29,595 bases of DNA from JBKPHS01 sp046729975 (GTDB lineage: Bacteria > Actinomycetota > Thermoleophilia > Solirubrobacterales > Thermoleophilaceae): the NCBI GenBank assembly GCA_046729975.1, contig JBKPHS010000147.1, positions 1 through 29,595 on the forward strand, in the 5' to 3' direction. Within the stretch, counting starts at the first letter, position 1. Every line of letters begins with the position of its first letter. A model generated the notes under the pieces. The model did not search any database. It was not told where the DNA came from and was given only the letters and a program-made list of their open reading frames with translations. Of this stretch, positions 8,140 through 15,557 are shown piece after piece. A program made the position numbers and the translations under genes.

Positions 8140-8598
8140 ATGAGACAGAAGGTGATGGATACTGCCCGCCGGCTCGGGCTCGACGTGGACGTCACGACGC
8201 TGGACGCCCCGACGCGGACCGTCCAGGAGGCGGCCCAGGCAGTCGGCTGCGAGAACGGCCAGATCGCGAAGTCGATCGTGTTCGTGGCGGATGGCGACCC
8301 AGTCGTGGTCGTGGCGTCCGGAGCGCACCGCGTGGACGTGAACCTCCTATGCGAGGTGATCGACTGCGCGGAAGCGCGGTCGGCCTCCCCCGAAGAGGTC
8401 CGGGTGGCGACCGGCTTCCCCGTCGGGGGCGTCTGCCCGTTCGGACACGAGCTGCCCGTGATCTTGGACGAGGCCCTGCTCGAGTACGACTGCGTGTGGG
8501 CGGCCGGCGGTGACGGCAACACCGTCTTCAAGGTCGATCCGCACGTGCTCCGCGATCGGATCGGCGCCCGCGTGGCCCGCGTGGCCGCCCCGGCCTAG
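8140..8598 (+). CDS. YbaK/EbsC-family aminoacyl-tRNA deacylase
   Basis: A 152-residue single-domain protein with AAGGGA upstream of ATG 8140 as ribosome binding site. Family blocks are visible: GQIAKSIVF with the conserved Lys, VVVASGAHRVD, GGVCPFGH, and AAGGDGNTVFKVDP near the end. Stand-alone YbaK proteins hydrolyse mischarged tRNA (for example Cys-tRNA-Pro) and complement the editing domain of prolyl-tRNA synthetase. The window also encodes a ProRS with an inserted editing domain of the same superfamily, so the two may differ in amino-acid specificity. It follows the WS/DGAT gene with no strong terminator, only a weak TAAAAGG/CCTTTTA inverted repeat at 8080-8106. Confidence 0.88.
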   Translation: MRQKVMDTARRLGLDVDVTTLDAPTRTVQEAAQAVGCENGQIAKSIVFVADGDPVVVVASGAHRVDVNLLCEVIDCAEARSASPEEVRVATGFPVGGVCPFGHELPVILDEALLEYDCVWAAGGDGNTVFKVDPHVLRDRIGARVARVAAPA

Positions 8599-8615
8599 TT
8601 CGCCCTAAGTACAAG

Positions 8616-8645
8616 GGCCCGCCGAAGAATCCTGTACGGCGGGCC
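8616..8645 (+). terminator. GC-rich hairpin between ybaK-like gene and amt leader
   Basis: Perfect 9-base arms GGCCCGCCG (8616-8624) and CGGCGGGCC (8637-8645) flank a 12-base loop just after the YbaK stop at 8598. No U-run follows, so as a terminator it would be of the GC-hairpin kind; it could also be a structured part of the amt leader. The rest of the ~100-base stretch up to the amt start shows no feature I recognise other than the ribosome binding site. Confidence 0.4.
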
Positions 8646-8742
8646 AAAGACCCGCGCGCGCGTGCTGCAGACCATGGCTGTGAAGCTGCGCGGCACCGCG
8701 CTGCCGGCCCCTCACGCCAGAAACCAGCGAAAGGACGCCTCC

Positions 8743-10119
8743 TTGGAACCGAAGCTTCCCGACGTAGCGGTCGGCCTCGAGACCACCTGGGTCATGGTCG
8801 CCGCGATCCTCGTGTTCTTCATGCAGGCCGGCTTCATGTTCCTCGAGGTGGGCTTCTCGCGCATGAAGAACGCCGGCACGATCGTTCCGAAGGTCCTGGC
8901 GAACTTCTCGATCGCGGCGCTCTGCTACTGGGCCGTCGGGTTCGCTCTCGCCTTCGGCGGCAGCGGCTGGCTCGCTGGAACACATGGCGTGTTCCTCGAC
9001 ACGAGCAACGGCGACCTCTTCCCGGCGATGGCCTTCTCCGCGGCCGTCGTGCCGGCCAAGTTCTTCTTCCAGTTCGTCTTCTGCGCGGTGTCCCTGGCGA
9101 TCGTCTGGGGCACGACGCTCGAGCGCATCAAGTTCGGCGCCTACCTGATCTACGCGGTCGTCTTCTCGTCACTGATCTACCCGATCATCAGCCACTGGAT
9201 CTTCGGCGGCGGCTGGCTTCAGGCGAACTTCGGCATGCAGGACTTCGCCGGCTCCACGGTGGTTCACCTGATCGGGGCGACCGGCGCGCTGGCCGCGCTG
9301 TTGCTGCTCGGACCGCGCCAGGGCAAGTACGGCGCGGACGGCAAGCCCAACGTCATCCCCGGTCACTCGATGCCGCTCGTGGGCCTCGGCGTGCTGATCC
9401 TCTGGTTCGGCTGGTTCGGCTTCAACCCCGGCTCGACGCTCGGCGCGATCGGCGGCCGCTTCGCCGAGGTCGCCGTGGTCACGAACCTCGCGGCGGCGGC
9501 CGGTGTGCTCGGCGCGATGGGGACCATCTGGATGCTGACGCGCACCTTCGACATCGGCATGACCGGCAACGGCGCGATCGCCGCGCTGGTCGCGATCACG
9601 GCGCCGTCGGGCTACGTCGAGTTCTGGGCGGCGCCGATCATCGGCTTCATCGCCGGGATCATCGTCGTGGTCGGCGTCATAGCGATCGACAAGGTGATCG
9701 ACGACCCGATCGGAGCGCTGTCCGCGCACGGCCTGGCCGGCATCTGGGGCACCCTCTCCTGCGGCCTCTTCACCTCGCCGCGGCTGGCTGAGCTGAACGC
9801 GATCGGCACATCCGGCCTCTTCTACAACGGCTCGCTCGACCAGCTGAGCGTGCAGGCGCTCGGCGTCGTCGCGGCCTTCGCCTCGGTGTTCGTCGTCTCG
9901 TTCGCCGTCTTCTTCCTCATCAAGGCGACCTACGGCCTGCGCGTCAAGCCCGACGAGGAGCGCTACGGCCTCGACCTGGTCGAGCACGGCATGTGGGGAT
10001 ACCCGGAGCAGTTCATGCCCGTGCCCGGTTCCGAGTACCACCCGCCGGCGCCGCCGGCCCAGCGGCCCACGCCGCGGCCGGTGCCGATCGGACTCTCAGC
10101 GACCCAGCAGGAGGGCTAG
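8743..10119 (+). CDS. amt: Ammonium transporter (Amt/MEP/Rh family)
   Basis: A 458-residue protein from TTG 8743. GAAAGGA lies seven bases upstream and the resulting N-terminus leads straight into TM1; the longer frame from 8662 adds only a basic, non-family stretch. About 11 transmembrane helices are evident. Key family residues are visible: the Asp and His of MQDFAGSTVVHLIGA and the second pore His in SAHGLAGIWGTLSCG (twin-His pore), plus the FGWFGFNPGS motif. The C-terminal tail (KPDEERYGLDLVEHGMWGYPE) is the conserved cytoplasmic region that contacts PII. It conducts ammonium into the cell. It is the first gene of the operon, and its stop lies three bases before the PII start. Confidence 0.96.
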   Translation: MEPKLPDVAVGLETTWVMVAAILVFFMQAGFMFLEVGFSRMKNAGTIVPKVLANFSIAALCYWAVGFALAFGGSGWLAGTHGVFLDTSNGDLFPAMAFSAAVVPAKFFFQFVFCAVSLAIVWGTTLERIKFGAYLIYAVVFSSLIYPIISHWIFGGGWLQANFGMQDFAGSTVVHLIGATGALAALLLLGPRQGKYGADGKPNVIPGHSMPLVGLGVLILWFGWFGFNPGSTLGAIGGRFAEVAVVTNLAAAAGVLGAMGTIWMLTRTFDIGMTGNGAIAALVAITAPSGYVEFWAAPIIGFIAGIIVVVGVIAIDKVIDDPIGALSAHGLAGIWGTLSCGLFTSPRLAELNAIGTSGLFYNGSLDQLSVQALGVVAAFASVFVVSFAVFFLIKATYGLRVKPDEERYGLDLVEHGMWGYPEQFMPVPGSEYHPPAPPAQRPTPRPVPIGLSATQQEG

Positions 10120-10122
10120 GAG

Positions 10123-10491
10123 ATGAAGAAGGTCGAAGCGATCATCCGCTCGGAGCGCCTCCAGCCGGTGCAGGACGCGCTGGACGAGATCGGCGTCTCG
10201 GGCCTGACGGTGACCGAGGTCATGGGCTGCGGGCGCCAGAAGGGCTACACCGAGCAGTACCGCGGCTCGCGGGTCAACATCTCGCTCCTGCCGAAGATCA
10301 AGGTCGAGGCGGTGGTGCCGGACGAGGTCGTCGACCGAGTGATCGACGGCGTGGTGGCCGCCGCCTACACCGGCGAGACTGGTGACGGCCGCCTGTTCGT
10401 CTCCCCCATCGAGCAGGCCGTGCGGATCCGCACCGGCGAGCGCGGCGAGGAGACCGTGCGCCACGAGGCCCCGGTGGGCTGGGGGTACTGA
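10123..10491 (+). CDS. glnK: PII nitrogen-regulatory protein (GlnK/GlnB) lacking the modifiable Tyr51
   Basis: A 122-residue protein with GGAGG overlapping the amt end as ribosome binding site. It aligns without gaps to PII proteins: MKKVEAIIR start, TVTEVMGCGRQKG, LPKIKVEAVVPD, the B-loop TGETGDGRLFV and the C-loop RIRTGE. PII trimers bind ATP/ADP and 2-oxoglutarate and block Amt by inserting the T-loop into it. The T-loop reads EQYRGSRVNIS, so residue 51 is Val (codon 10273-10275) where enterobacterial and mycobacterial PII carry the uridylylated or adenylylated Tyr. Ser49, the phosphorylation site in cyanobacterial PII, is present. The C-terminus has an extra ~10 residues (HEAPVGWGY). Co-occurrence with amt suggests a GlnK-type role. 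Confidence 0.95.
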   Translation: MKKVEAIIRSERLQPVQDALDEIGVSGLTVTEVMGCGRQKGYTEQYRGSRVNISLLPKIKVEAVVPDEVVDRVIDGVVAAAYTGETGDGRLFVSPIEQAVRIRTGERGEETVRHEAPVGWGY

Positions 10492-10494
10492 GGC

Positions 10495-11673
10495 TTGGGC
10501 GTCTGGACCTGGACCAAGGGCGTGATCGCCGATCGGGGCGAGCACGAGCCGATCCCGATACACCTCGAAAGGACCGCCGGCGGCCACGGGTACGCCTTCC
10601 GGCTTGGCGTCCGCGCCGGGATCGGCGGCCAGGACACGGCTCGCATCCCCGTGCGGAGCCGCCCGAACGAGGCGCCGCATCCGATTCTCAAGGAGGTCCA
10701 CTACTGCGAGATCGGCGGCCGGACACTCGAGGCGGCGAACGTCTACGCGCTGCGCTCGAAGGTCGAGCGCCAGCTCGAGCAGATCGCCCCCGGCCGCACG
10801 CTGCCGATCGCCTACTTCCGCAGTCCGCGCATGGACTACGAGCTGCCGGTCTACGAGGAGCACGGCGAGTTCATCTCGCCGGTGATCGGCGGCCCCCGGA
10901 TCCGCGCGCGTGACCTGGCCGGCGTCCGAGTGAGCGTCTGCCGCTACCTCATCTCGGCCGGCTACGTGCGCGACGCCGAGGAGGTCGAGGTCGGAGTGCT
11001 GCGGCCGCGTGACCTCCGCAGGGTGCCGCCGGCGTCCGTCTTCCGCTGCCTGGAGAGCGGGTCGGAGCTGTGGCTGCCGTCCGTCGAGGGCACGTCGCCG
11101 GACGGCCCGGTGGTGGGCGTGCTCGGTCACGCCCACGTCCTTCAGCGCGCGGTGCGCCGGCGGCGCCGTCCGGCCGGCCCTGCGGCGCCGGACAGGGCTC
11201 CCGCGGCGCCCGACGTGGTGGCGCTGCTGCGCCTCGTGCGCGCCGAGCTTGCCCGCTCCGGCCGCGAGCCCGAGGCCGAGGCGACGTTCGCCAGCGAGGT
11301 GAGGCCCGAGGTCTGGGCCGACGCCGAGGGGCGTACCGAGGACTCGGGCACCAGGCTCGTGGCCTACCTGTCCGACGACGAGGCGACACGTCTCGAGCTC
11401 GCCGTGCGCCGCACCGGTGCGGGCGACCTGGCCACTGCCCTGGTCGACCGCGGCATCAACGTCTTCCTGGCGCCGGGCGCCGACGCGCTCGCGTCCCTCG
11501 TCGGCCGCTACCTGGCAGGCCACGACTTCCTGCGCTTCGAGCAGGAGGTCGAGATCCATGCGCTCGAGGCCCCGCGCGCAGACCGCCTCGAGGCCGACGC
11601 CATCCGAACCTTCGGCGACGGGGTGTCCGTCGCCGCCGAACAACCCAAGGAGGCCCATCCCTCATGGAGCTAG
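10495..11673 (+). CDS. Unrecognised 392-residue protein in the amt-glnK-flotillin-glnA operon
   Basis: I do not recognise a family. Translation most likely starts at TTG 10495, three bases after the PII stop. The protein appears soluble, with no signal peptide or membrane helix. It splits into an N-terminal part (about 1-218) rich in beta-strand-like segments, with conserved-looking aromatic stretches such as GVWTWTKG, HGYAFRLG and RSPRMDYELPVYEEHG; a basic and Ala/Pro-rich linker (about 218-240); and a C-terminal alpha/beta part (about 241-375) ending RFEQEVEIHALEAPRADRLEADAI. Cysteines lie at 71, 149 and 185. The gene overlaps the flotillin start by 10 bases, so the two are probably translationally coupled. 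A role as a cytoplasmic partner of flotillin or of the Amt/PII complex is only a guess from position. Confidence 0.85.
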   Translation: MGVWTWTKGVIADRGEHEPIPIHLERTAGGHGYAFRLGVRAGIGGQDTARIPVRSRPNEAPHPILKEVHYCEIGGRTLEAANVYALRSKVERQLEQIAPGRTLPIAYFRSPRMDYELPVYEEHGEFISPVIGGPRIRARDLAGVRVSVCRYLISAGYVRDAEEVEVGVLRPRDLRRVPPASVFRCLESGSELWLPSVEGTSPDGPVVGVLGHAHVLQRAVRRRRRPAGPAAPDRAPAAPDVVALLRLVRAELARSGREPEAEATFASEVRPEVWADAEGRTEDSGTRLVAYLSDDEATRLELAVRRTGAGDLATALVDRGINVFLAPGADALASLVGRYLAGHDFLRFEQEVEIHALEAPRADRLEADAIRTFGDGVSVAAEQPKEAHPSWS

Positions 11674-12995
11674 TGCTCATCATCGGCGGCTCGGTCATCG
11701 CCGCCCTGCTGTTGATCGCCTTCGCCGTCTGGGCGCACCAGTTCACGAAGGTCGGCCCGAACGAGGTGCTCGTCATCTCGGGTCGCCGCAGGAAGGACCG
11801 CGGCTACCGGATCGTGCGCGGCGGCGGCACCTACGTGCGGCCCTTCCGCGAGAAGGTGCAGCGGCTCTCGCTGGAGCTGATGCAGTTCGACGTGCGCACG
11901 GCCGAGACCTACACGTCGCACGGCGTGCCCGTGCAGATCGACGGGGTCTGCATGGTCAAGATCGACGGCTCCGACGAGGGCATCGAGCGCGCCGCCGAGC
12001 AGTTCCTCTCGCGTAGCCGGGACGACATCATGCGCACGGCGCTCCAGGCGGTGGAGGGTCACATGCGCGCGGCCGTAGGCGGCCTGTCGATCGAGGACAT
12101 CTACCGGGAGCGCCAGCGGCTCGTGGCCGCGGTGCGCGAGCTCGCCGAGCCCGATCTGGCGCGCATGGGACTCGCCATCGTGTCGCTGACGGTTCGCAAC
12201 ATCGGGGACAAGCAGGGCTACCTCGAGGCGCTGGGCCGCCCGCGCACGGCGCAGGTCAAGCGCGACGCGATCCGCGGCGAGGCCGAGGCCGAGCGCGAGG
12301 CGAAGGCCGCGCGTTACGAGGCGGACCTCGCCATCGAGGCCTCCAGGCGCGACTACGAAACCCAGCGCGCCGCCTTCAAGGCCGAGGGCAAGCGCGCCTC
12401 GGCCGAAGCGGACCTCTCCTACGACCTCCAGCGCGCGATCACCCGCCAGCAGGTGCGCGCGGAGGAGCTCAAGGTGGAGATAGTCGAGCGCCAGAAGGCG
12501 ATTGAGCTGATGCAGGCCGAGGTCGAGCGCCGCAGGCGCGAGCTCGAGGCCGAGATCATCGAGCCTGCGATCGCAAAGGCCCGCGAGATCGGGGCCATAT
12601 CCGAGGCAGAGCGCGAGCACGCGGCGGCCCTCGGGGCCGGGGAGGCCGACGCGCTGCGCCTCAAGGGCCTGGCGGAGGCCGAGGCGATGGCCGCCAAGGC
12701 CAAGAGCTGGGGCGACTACAACGAGGCCGCCATGACCGACCGCATGCTCGAGGTGCTGCCCGAGGTGGCCGCCGCCGTGTCGGCGCCGCTCGCCAAGACC
12801 GACAAGATCGTGATGATCGGCGGCAACGGCACCTCAGGCGCCTCGAAGATCACGCGTGACGTGACGCAGGTCATGGCCGAGCTACCGGCTGTGCTGGAGG
12901 CGCTCACCGGGATGAAGCTCGAGGAGCTCGCGAAGCGCGTGCCCGGGATCAAGGACGGCGACGCAGTCGAGTCGGACGCGGAGGAGGTTCGATGA
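11664..12995 (+). CDS. Flotillin-like SPFH-domain membrane scaffold protein
   Basis: A 443-residue protein from ATG 11664 with a perfect AAGGAGG ten bases upstream, inside the end of the preceding gene. One N-terminal membrane helix (about residues 6-25) is followed by an SPFH/band-7 domain (about 30-200: KVGPNEVLVISGR, TSHGVPVQIDGVCMVKI, HMRAAVGGLSIEDIYRER). A long Glu/Ala/Arg-rich coiled coil (about 200-345) carries the EA-rich repeats typical of flotillins, and a C-terminal oligomerisation tail begins around GDYNEAAMTDRMLEVLPEVAAAVSAPL. Flotillins form oligomeric membrane microdomains that organise other membrane proteins. Its stop and the glnA start share ATGA (12992-12995). Location between PII and glutamine synthetase is unusual and suggests a role in placing the ammonium-assimilation machinery at the membrane (inference). 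Confidence 0.93.
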   Translation: MELVLIIGGSVIAALLLIAFAVWAHQFTKVGPNEVLVISGRRRKDRGYRIVRGGGTYVRPFREKVQRLSLELMQFDVRTAETYTSHGVPVQIDGVCMVKIDGSDEGIERAAEQFLSRSRDDIMRTALQAVEGHMRAAVGGLSIEDIYRERQRLVAAVRELAEPDLARMGLAIVSLTVRNIGDKQGYLEALGRPRTAQVKRDAIRGEAEAEREAKAARYEADLAIEASRRDYETQRAAFKAEGKRASAEADLSYDLQRAITRQQVRAEELKVEIVERQKAIELMQAEVERRRRELEAEIIEPAIAKAREIGAISEAEREHAAALGAGEADALRLKGLAEAEAMAAKAKSWGDYNEAAMTDRMLEVLPEVAAAVSAPLAKTDKIVMIGGNGTSGASKITRDVTQVMAELPAVLEALTGMKLEELAKRVPGIKDGDAVESDAEEVR

Positions 12996-14467
12996 CGCCG
13001 CTCACGGTCGAGCGCTACGTCGGCGGGCGCGAGGCGGAGGCCAAGGACGTCCTCGCGCTCGCCCAGGAGCACGAGGTGCGGATGGTGGACTTCAAGTTCA
13101 CCGACCTGCCGGGCACCTGGCAGCACGTCGGGCTCTCGATGCACGCCCTCGACCCTGAGGCGTTCAGCGAGGGTCTCGGCTTCGACGGCTCGTCGATCCG
13201 CGGCTTCCAGGAGATCCAGGAGTCGGACATGGTGCTGGTGCCCGACCCGACTACCGCGCTGATCGATCCGTTCCACGAGCAGAAGACGCTCTCGATCCTC
13301 TGCCAGGTGATCGATCCGATCACGCGCGAGCCCTACACCCGCGACCCGCGCTACGTGGCGCAGAAGGCGGAGCGCTACCTGCGCGAGACCGGCATCGCGG
13401 ACACGTGCTACATGGGCCCAGAGGCCGAGTTCTACGTCTTCGACCACGTGTCGTTCGACCAGCGGGCCAACACCGGCTTCTACGAGGTCGACTCGGAGGA
13501 GGCCTACTGGAACCGCGGGCAGTCCTTCGGGGCCGCGCGCAACGGCACGCCGAACCTCGGCTACAAGCTGCGCTCCCAGGAGGGCTACTTCCCGGCCCCG
13601 CCGGGCGACGTTCACGGCGACCTGCGCGCGCGCATGGTCGTGGCGCTCGAGTCGATGGGGATCCGCTGCGAGTTCCAGCACCACGAGGTCGGCTCGGCCG
13701 GCCAGGCGGAGATCGACGTGCGCTTCAACGCCCTGCTCAAGATGGCCGACCAGCTCCAGCTGCAGAAGTACGTGGTCAAGAACGTCGCGCGCCGGGCGGG
13801 CAAGACGGCCACGTTCATGCCCAAGCCGCTGTTCGAGGAGAACGGCTCCGGCATGCACGTGCACCAGTCGCTGTGGAAGGGCGGCGAGAACCTGATGTAC
13901 GACTTCGACGGCTACGGGCTCCTGTCCCGGGAGTCGCTGAACTACATCGGCGGCCTGCTGGCCCACGGTCCCGCGCTGATGGCCTTCTGCGCGCCCACGA
14001 CCAACTCGTACCGGCGCCTCGTGCCCGGGTACGAGGCCCCGGTGAACCTGGTCTACTCGCAGCGCAACCGGTCGGCGGCGGTGCGGATCCCGGTCTACTC
14101 GGCCGCCGCGAAGGCGAAGCGGATCGAGTTCCGGCCGCCGGATCCGAGCGCGAACCCCTATCTCGCCTTCTCGGCGATGCTGATGGCGGGCCTCGACGGG
14201 ATCCAGAACAGGATGGATCCGGGCCGGCCGCTCGACGAGGACATCTTCGAGCTCCCCGAGGAGGAGCTCGCGAAGATCGCGAGCGTGCCGGGCTCGCTCG
14301 ACGAGGCGCTCGATGCACTCGAGCAGGACCACGCGTTCCTGCTCAAGGGTGGGGTCTTCACCGAGGACCTGATCGAGACCTGGATCGAGTACAAGCGCCG
14401 GCACGAGGCCGATCAGGTACGGCTGCGGCCGCACCCCTGGGAGTTCGCGCTCTACTACGACGCATAG
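12992..14467 (+). CDS. glnA: Glutamine synthetase type I, with Phe replacing the adenylylated Tyr
   Basis: A 491-residue enzyme making glutamine from glutamate, ammonia and ATP; family members are cytoplasmic dodecamers. Motifs in order: the FDGSSIRGF block, GPEAEFYVFDHVSFD, the HHEVGSAGQAEID metal/substrate segment, the ATP-binding KPLFEENGSGMHVHQSLW, and RLVPGYEAPVNLVYSQRNRSA. The overall pattern matches actinobacterial GSI-beta enzymes such as mycobacterial GlnA1. At the regulatory loop, where those enzymes read NLYDLP or DLYELP, this protein reads DIFELP, so the adenylylated Tyr is Phe419 (codon 14246-14248). The usual GlnE-dependent switch should therefore not work. The start overlaps the flotillin stop, making GlnA the last gene of the operon. 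A weak GC hairpin and CCCCCAG repeats follow the stop. Confidence 0.96.
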   Translation: MTPLTVERYVGGREAEAKDVLALAQEHEVRMVDFKFTDLPGTWQHVGLSMHALDPEAFSEGLGFDGSSIRGFQEIQESDMVLVPDPTTALIDPFHEQKTLSILCQVIDPITREPYTRDPRYVAQKAERYLRETGIADTCYMGPEAEFYVFDHVSFDQRANTGFYEVDSEEAYWNRGQSFGAARNGTPNLGYKLRSQEGYFPAPPGDVHGDLRARMVVALESMGIRCEFQHHEVGSAGQAEIDVRFNALLKMADQLQLQKYVVKNVARRAGKTATFMPKPLFEENGSGMHVHQSLWKGGENLMYDFDGYGLLSRESLNYIGGLLAHGPALMAFCAPTTNSYRRLVPGYEAPVNLVYSQRNRSAAVRIPVYSAAAKAKRIEFRPPDPSANPYLAFSAMLMAGLDGIQNRMDPGRPLDEDIFELPEEELAKIASVPGSLDEALDALEQDHAFLLKGGVFTEDLIETWIEYKRRHEADQVRLRPHPWEFALYYDA

Positions 14468-14516
14468 GCCCAGCCCCCAGCCCCCAGCCCCCGGGCCGTG
14501 CGGGGGTGCGTAGCTC

Positions 14517-15035
14517 GTGAGCGACGCGATGGACGTCCACCCCTTCAGGAACGCGTTTCAGACGCGCGATCTTGATGCGTGGAGTGACGCCCTCGCCGAT
14601 GACGTCGTCGCCCACTCTCCGATATTCACGACGCCGTTCGCCGGCCGAGACAGCGTCCTAGAGCTGTACAGCGTCCTTTTCGAGGCTCTCGGCGACTTCG
14701 AGATAACCGACGAGCTCGCGAACGGTGACTCGCGCGCGTTCTTCTGGCACGCCGATCTCGGTCGCCGCAAGATCCAGGGCGTTGACCTGGTGCGCGTCGA
14801 TCGCCAGGGGAAGATTGCGGAGATCACAGTTCTCATCCGGCCGCTCGTCGATATCGCCGCCTTTGGCTCGACCGTCGGGCCACCCCTGGCCCGTAAGCGC
14901 GGAGCGATCCGAGGCGTGCTCGTGAGGTTGATCAGCGCGCCGCTCGGGTGGATGATGGCCCTCGTCGACGCCATCGCCCCTCGAATGGTCCAGCGGCGCT
15001 CACGCCAGCGGCGTCGAGGCCCTGGACCAGCTTGA
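14517..15035 (+). CDS. SnoaL/NTF2-like protein with basic C-terminal extension
   Basis: A 172-residue protein from GTG 14517. Residues 1-115 look like the NTF2-like fold: an initial helix with FRNAFQTRDLDAWSDALADDVVAHSP, then GRDSVLELYSVLF, and strands ending VDRQGKIAEITVLIRPL, the usual C-terminal strand of the family. The last ~55 residues are an addition: a hydrophobic amphipathic helix (GVLVRLISAPLGWMMALVDAIAP) and an Arg-rich tail (RRSRQRRRG), which could bind membrane or nucleic acid. It lies 49 bp after glnA on the same strand, so read-through from the operon is possible. The function is unknown. Confidence 0.72.
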   Translation: MSDAMDVHPFRNAFQTRDLDAWSDALADDVVAHSPIFTTPFAGRDSVLELYSVLFEALGDFEITDELANGDSRAFFWHADLGRRKIQGVDLVRVDRQGKIAEITVLIRPLVDIAAFGSTVGPPLARKRGAIRGVLVRLISAPLGWMMALVDAIAPRMVQRRSRQRRRGPGPA

Positions 15036-15113
15036 GGACTTTCCCTGCAAACAGGCCTAGCGCGGGCCTACGGTTGGGGCGTTTGGCCGGCTGGACAACT
15101 GGGCAAACAGCGG

Positions 15114-15533
15114 ATGATGCCCACGGCAGGGGACACCCTCGAGCTACGGCCGGACGCTGCCGAGCTCGCGCGCATGCGCGAGTTCGTCAAGGGCCAGGCC
15201 GACGCGTGCGGGCTTCCGGCGGACAAGTCGTTCGAGGCCTGTCTCGTCGCCACCGAGGCGGTCACGAACGCGATCCGGCACGGTCGCGGCACCGGCGGCG
15301 GTCAGGAGCCGATCGAGATCCGCTGCGGCCGGGAGCCGCGCGGGTTCTTCGTGGAGGTCGGGGACCACGGACGCTTCGCCCCACCGAGCGCCTCCGGCGA
15401 GGAGGACATCGGCGGGCGGGGGCTCGGCGTGATCAAGCGGCTCACACATCGCTTCGACCTCGAGACCGGCGATGCCGGGACGCACCTCCGCATGCTGCTG
15501 GGCGTCCCGGAGTGCCAGGACCAGACGGCCTAG
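15114..15533 (+). CDS. RsbW/SpoIIAB-like anti-sigma or regulatory histidine-kinase-type ATPase
   Basis: A 139-residue single GHKL ATPase domain; translation may start at ATG 15114 or the adjacent ATG 15117. The N-box is EAVTNAIRHG (about residues 48-57), the G1-like box is VGDHGRF, and the G2 box is GGRGLGVIKRL. This layout matches stand-alone RsbW/SpoIIAB-type kinases, which bind sigma factors or phosphorylate STAS antagonists, and related actinobacterial regulators that lack a sigma partner. No sigma factor or STAS gene is adjacent, so the partner is elsewhere or unknown. Confidence 0.85.
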   Translation: MMPTAGDTLELRPDAAELARMREFVKGQADACGLPADKSFEACLVATEAVTNAIRHGRGTGGGQEPIEIRCGREPRGFFVEVGDHGRFAPPSASGEEDIGGRGLGVIKRLTHRFDLETGDAGTHLRMLLGVPECQDQTA

Positions 15534-15557
15534 GATCCGGCCCAGGCCGACCGGCGC

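Noticed and set aside
8599..8742. Possible glutamine riboswitch (glnA motif) in the amt leader
   Set aside because: A hairpin is present, but I could not find the conserved core blocks of the glnA or related glutamine-sensing RNAs.
10096..11658. 520-residue minus-strand open frame opposite PII and the unknown operon protein
   Set aside because: The composition is shadow-like (Ala/His/Arg/Asp-rich). The plus-strand frames have family motifs or tight operon spacing and ribosome binding sites.
12716..14434. 572-residue minus-strand open frame antisense to glnA
   Set aside because: It is a His/Arg/Glu-rich shadow of a highly conserved glnA gene, a common effect in GC-rich DNA. It shows no domain and no start context.
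14469..14492. Tandem CCCCCAG units after glnA as a repeat array
   Set aside because: Only about three short units in a 24-base stretch; too little for a meaningful repeat element, and no CRISPR-like spacer pattern.
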